Shown one piece after another: positions 61,613 to 64,000 of a stretch of 64,000 bases of DNA. Each line of letters begins with the position of its first letter. The stretch's first letter is position 1. A program made the position numbers and the translations under genes. The notes beneath the pieces were generated by a model. That model made no database searches. It was not told the DNA's origin and was given only the letters and a program-made list of their open reading frames with translations. This stretch comes from Candidatus Brevundimonas colombiensis (GTDB taxonomy: Bacteria > Pseudomonadota > Alphaproteobacteria > Caulobacterales > Caulobacteraceae): assembly GCA_029202665.1 (NCBI GenBank), contig CP119326.1, positions 2,232,001 to 2,296,000 on the forward strand, given 5' to 3'.

Positions 61613-63344
61613 CGGGGGCGGGCGGCGGACATCTGCGGATGCGCTGAACCGGGCAGGGCAGGGCCTCCAGCGCGGCGGTCATGGCGGCGTAGCCGGTGGC
61701 TACGGGGCCGTCGTAGGTTTTCCAGTCGCGGATGTCGCTGCCGACGACCTGGGGCAGGACCAGGACATCGGCGTCGATGCGGGCCTGTTCCATCTCGGTG
61801 TCGCTGGTGATGGTCGCTGAGCGCATCAGGATGGAGACGATGGGCGGGCCGCTCTTCCAGGCGCCCGACAGGATCCATTTCCACCAGGAGGGCGGGTTCT
61901 CCAGCGCCTGGGGATCGACGCCGCGCGTCTGGGACATGTCCACGCCGACGATGGGACCGCTGTTCAGCTGGCGCATGACGCTGGTGGGGAAGTTCTTCAG
62001 CACAGCGCCGTCCACCAGCACCTGACCGTCGATGACGACGGGCGGCAGGACGCCGGGAATGGCGATGGAGGCGCGCATGGCGCGGCGCATCAGGCCGCTG
62101 CGGTGAACCTCGATCCGGCCCGAGGTCAGGTTGGACGACACCGCGAAGAAGGGCAGGGCCAGGTCCGCCAGGTCGATGTCGCCATAGGCGCGCTGCAACA
62201 GGCCCGCGACCTTGCGCGCCCGCGACATGGCGATGATCGGCACGGCGAGATTCGACAGGGGATCGGACTCGACGAAGGCGCGGCGGATTTCGAAATCCAG
62301 CCGCTCATGATCCCAGCCCAGGGCCGGGCCGGCCGCGACCACGGCTCCCATGGAGGCGCCGCCGGCGAAGTCGATGGGCACCCTGGCGTCCTGCAACGCC
62401 TTGACCGCGCCGATGTGGCAATAGGCGCGCGCGCCGCCGCCCGACAGCACCAGACCAACCGCCGTGCCGGTGACGACGCGGGCGATTCGCTCGGCGTCGC
62501 CAGCCAGACCTTCCACGCAATGGAACCAGCGGTCGGGCTGAAGCGCGTCCAGCCAGACGCGGGTGTTGGCCGGATGGCGCATTCGGGGATCGCGCAGCAG
62601 GATCAGATCGGTCAGCCGGCGACCGTCGCCGAAGCCATGGCGGCGCGGCACGGAAGACGGCGGGGCCAGAAGCGCGCTGCCGACGACGAACATCCGATCC
62701 ACCTGGCGGGCGCACAGATTGGCCCAGGCGGGTTGATCCTGTTCGGCGACATAGAGGACGTAGTCGTGATCGCCCTCGACGCGGTTGAACCATTCGGACG
62801 CCGAGGCCAGGGCCGACTGGTCGATGACCTGACAGGTGAAGCCCATGGCCTGGATGGCGGCGCAGATTCGCTCCACGAAGGCGCGGATGGGGCGGGGGCG
62901 GGCCGAGACGAAGCCGAAGACGCTGGGCTCCGACGCACCGGAAGATCGCTCGCGCGCCCGGCGGATCATCAGGCGCGACAGTTCGACCATCAGGTCCGGC
63001 TCGGTGCGGGCGGCTTCGAAAAAAGCCTCGCGCGGCAGGGCCAGGATTTCGCTGTCGCGCAGGGCGACGACGGTGGCGGTGTGGGGCGTGCCGGCCAGCA
63101 TGGCCATTTCGCCCACCGGCTCGCCCGCCTTGACCACGCCCAGCATATGCGGCGGCTGATCCGCCTCCAGCCGGAAGACGCCCAGCCGGCCTGAGCGGAG
63201 CAGATAGAGCGTGTCGGCCGGATCGCCCTCCGCGAACAGCGGCTCGCCGCCGGTCAGGGCGAACCAACTGGCCCGGTCGATCATGCGACCTTCGAAAATG
63301 CGCGCGAGCGACGCCGCCAGCGTATCGGGACGAACCGTGGCCAT
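61560..63344 (-). CDS. Patatin-like phospholipase with cyclic-nucleotide-binding domain
   Basis: A 594-residue protein of the NTE type. An N-terminal cNMP-binding domain occupies about residues 20-135 (GEPLFAEGDPADTLYLLRSGRLGVFRLE, GEPVGEMAMLAGTPHTATVVAL). The patatin domain follows: GGGARAYCHIGAVKAL (oxyanion), the nucleophile elbow GGASMGAVVAAG (G-x-S-x-G) and the dyad Asp in VDGAVLKNFP. It likely hydrolyses lysophospholipids at the membrane, with activity tuned by a cyclic nucleotide. The C-terminus is Pro/Ser-rich and overlaps lrgB. Confidence 0.92.
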   Translation of the reverse strand: MATVRPDTLAASLARIFEGRMIDRASWFALTGGEPLFAEGDPADTLYLLRSGRLGVFRLEADQPPHMLGVVKAGEPVGEMAMLAGTPHTATVVALRDSEILALPREAFFEAARTEPDLMVELSRLMIRRARERSSGASEPSVFGFVSARPRPIRAFVERICAAIQAMGFTCQVIDQSALASASEWFNRVEGDHDYVLYVAEQDQPAWANLCARQVDRMFVVGSALLAPPSSVPRRHGFGDGRRLTDLILLRDPRMRHPANTRVWLDALQPDRWFHCVEGLAGDAERIARVVTGTAVGLVLSGGGARAYCHIGAVKALQDARVPIDFAGGASMGAVVAAGPALGWDHERLDFEIRRAFVESDPLSNLAVPIIAMSRARKVAGLLQRAYGDIDLADLALPFFAVSSNLTSGRIEVHRSGLMRRAMRASIAIPGVLPPVVIDGQVLVDGAVLKNFPTSVMRQLNSGPIVGVDMSQTRGVDPQALENPPSWWKWILSGAWKSGPPIVSILMRSATITSDTEMEQARIDADVLVLPQVVGSDIRDWKTYDGPVATGYAAMTAALEALPCPVQRIRRCPPPAPVTEEASEPTAASPSPRR

Positions 63345-63847
63345 GATGAGGGTTGTAGGCGAGATTCCGGGGTGGGTGAAATGGGTCTGACGCAGGCGCG
63401 CGAAAGCAGTTTCGCGCCAGACGACTGCGAAGTTGGAGGGCCTTGTGCCGAGGATCTATACGCTCGGTGTTTCCAGAACGGAGCACGACGGCGGCTGCCG
63501 GGATTATGGGGCCTCGGGACAAGGCCGAGAATGACGAAATGTAGGGGTGGGGCCTTCCGTCTCCTCCCCATTTCATGGGGAAGTGGCTCGGAGCGCAGCG
63601 GAGAGACGGAGGGGCCGTCCGCCGCATCGCGGGCGCCTGTGCAGCCTCAACAGTCCCTCCAAGGCTTCGCGGTCCCCCTCCCCACACGTGGGGAGGAGAC
63701 GATGGGGGGCGAGTCCTTCTCCCGCGAGGAGAGAAGGGAGTTCTTTGCGCGCCTCATCGGAGGCGTTGGCGCCGCTTCCCGCGTTGCCCGTGACCGCGCG
63801 GGCGGGTAGAGCGTTCGGCTTCTCCCGCCTGACCGAAGTTTCAGACC
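63345..63847. repeat. Intergenic region rich in inverted repeats
   Basis: About 500 bases without a supported gene. It holds several perfect hairpins: GCGCGAAA/TTTCGCGC (63398-63417), TCCCCAT/ATGGGGA (63565-63581) and CCTCCCCAC/GTGGGGAGG (63677-63696), plus stretches of the GGGACAAGGCCGAGAATGACG and GGAGCGCAGCGGAGAG type that are widely dispersed in Caulobacterales intergenic DNA. A 145-codon open frame (63372-63809) crosses these repeats and is not protein-like. Promoters of the patatin gene and of serS must lie here. Confidence 0.6.
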
Positions 63848-64000
63848 ATGCACGACATCAGAGCCATTCGCGAGAACCCGCAGGTTTACGTGGCGGGCTG
63901 GTCGTCGCGCGGGGTGGACGAGGCGGACGGACTGGTCGCCGACATCCTGCGGCTGGACGGCGAACTGCGTCACGCCCAGACGACGGGGCAGGACGCCCTG
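63848..64000 (+). CDS. serS: Seryl-tRNA synthetase (3' partial)
   Basis: The first 51 codons of a gene cut by the window edge. MHDIRAIRENPQVYVAGWSSRG and ILRLDGELRHAQTTGQ match the N-terminal coiled-coil arm of bacterial SerRS, the domain that clasps the long variable arm of tRNA-Ser. The enzyme charges serine to tRNA-Ser. The catalytic domain lies outside. An ATG at 63848 is the natural start. Confidence 0.88.
   Translation, partial: MHDIRAIRENPQVYVAGWSSRGVDEADGLVADILRLDGELRHAQTTGQDAL

Noticed and set aside
63372..63809. A 145-codon plus-strand frame before serS
   Set aside because: It crosses several perfect hairpins and dispersed-repeat sequence and has no protein-like composition.

Overview
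The window is chromosomal DNA of a GC-rich alphaproteobacterium, most likely a member of the Caulobacteraceae such as Brevundimonas or a close relative. The evidence is a CC0125/CC1285-type lipoprotein, two DUF2336 proteins, an ATP12 F1-assembly chaperone, a GTP-dependent PEP carboxykinase, an alphaproteobacterial suf cluster headed by an Rrf2/IscR gene, and TTAA-N7-TTAA-like boxes of the kind bound by CtrA. Genes are dense, with many 4-bp stop/start overlaps. There is no rRNA, CRISPR array, transposase or prophage. Almost all of the window is housekeeping DNA, and the accessory parts are small single-gene insertions.

Layout. 1-16 kb: rRNA modification and repair genes (rluB end, GFA protein, rsmD, an ECF sigma factor with a membrane partner, LMW phosphatase, mutL, Deg-type protease, rarA, RluA-type and RluC-type synthases, crcB, ATP12, RluF-type synthase). 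An A/T-richer single-gene insertion at 4.3-6.0 kb encodes a SEC-C protein with a nuclease-like motif set. 16-27 kb: a degenerate DJ-1-like protein, DUF938, pckG, a ThiO-like oxidase, TonB, and a probable cell-cycle group (lytic transglycosylase, two DUF2336 proteins, an Hpt protein, nadK), with CtrA-like boxes in front of three of these genes. 27-38 kb: an outer-membrane-type protein, an RND efflux pair, cytochrome c, feoAB with a Fur-like box, prepilin peptidase, a histidine phosphatase/TetR pair beside tRNA-Thr(TGT), and a DEDDh exonuclease. 38-42 kb: two flavoproteins (one is NDH-2) and an alpha/beta-hydrolase-fold protein. 42-50 kb: the suf operon in the order iscR, NifS-type desulfurase, sufB, unknown lipoprotein, sufC, sufD, sufS, sufT, sufA, then a TfoX-N protein. 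50-57 kb: acyltransferase, diguanylate cyclase, RhlE helicase, MFS and aldo/keto reductase with a divergent LysR regulator, DUF3606, and a histone-H1-like Lys/Ala/Pro protein. 57-64 kb: prmA, pepP, lrgAB, a patatin with a cyclic-nucleotide-binding domain, a repeat-rich intergenic region, and the start of serS.

How the genes work together. The suf operon builds Fe-S clusters under probable Fe-S-sensing autoregulation, and feoAB supplies ferrous iron. Four pseudouridine synthases of different subfamilies, RsmD and PrmA modify the translation machinery. The best leads for something undescribed are the SEC-C/PD-(D/E)XK-like protein at 4375-5988, the unknown lipoprotein inserted between sufB and sufC, the putative CtrA-controlled transglycosylase/DUF2336 group, and the ECF-sigma/membrane-protein locus with a strong dyad in its divergent promoter region.
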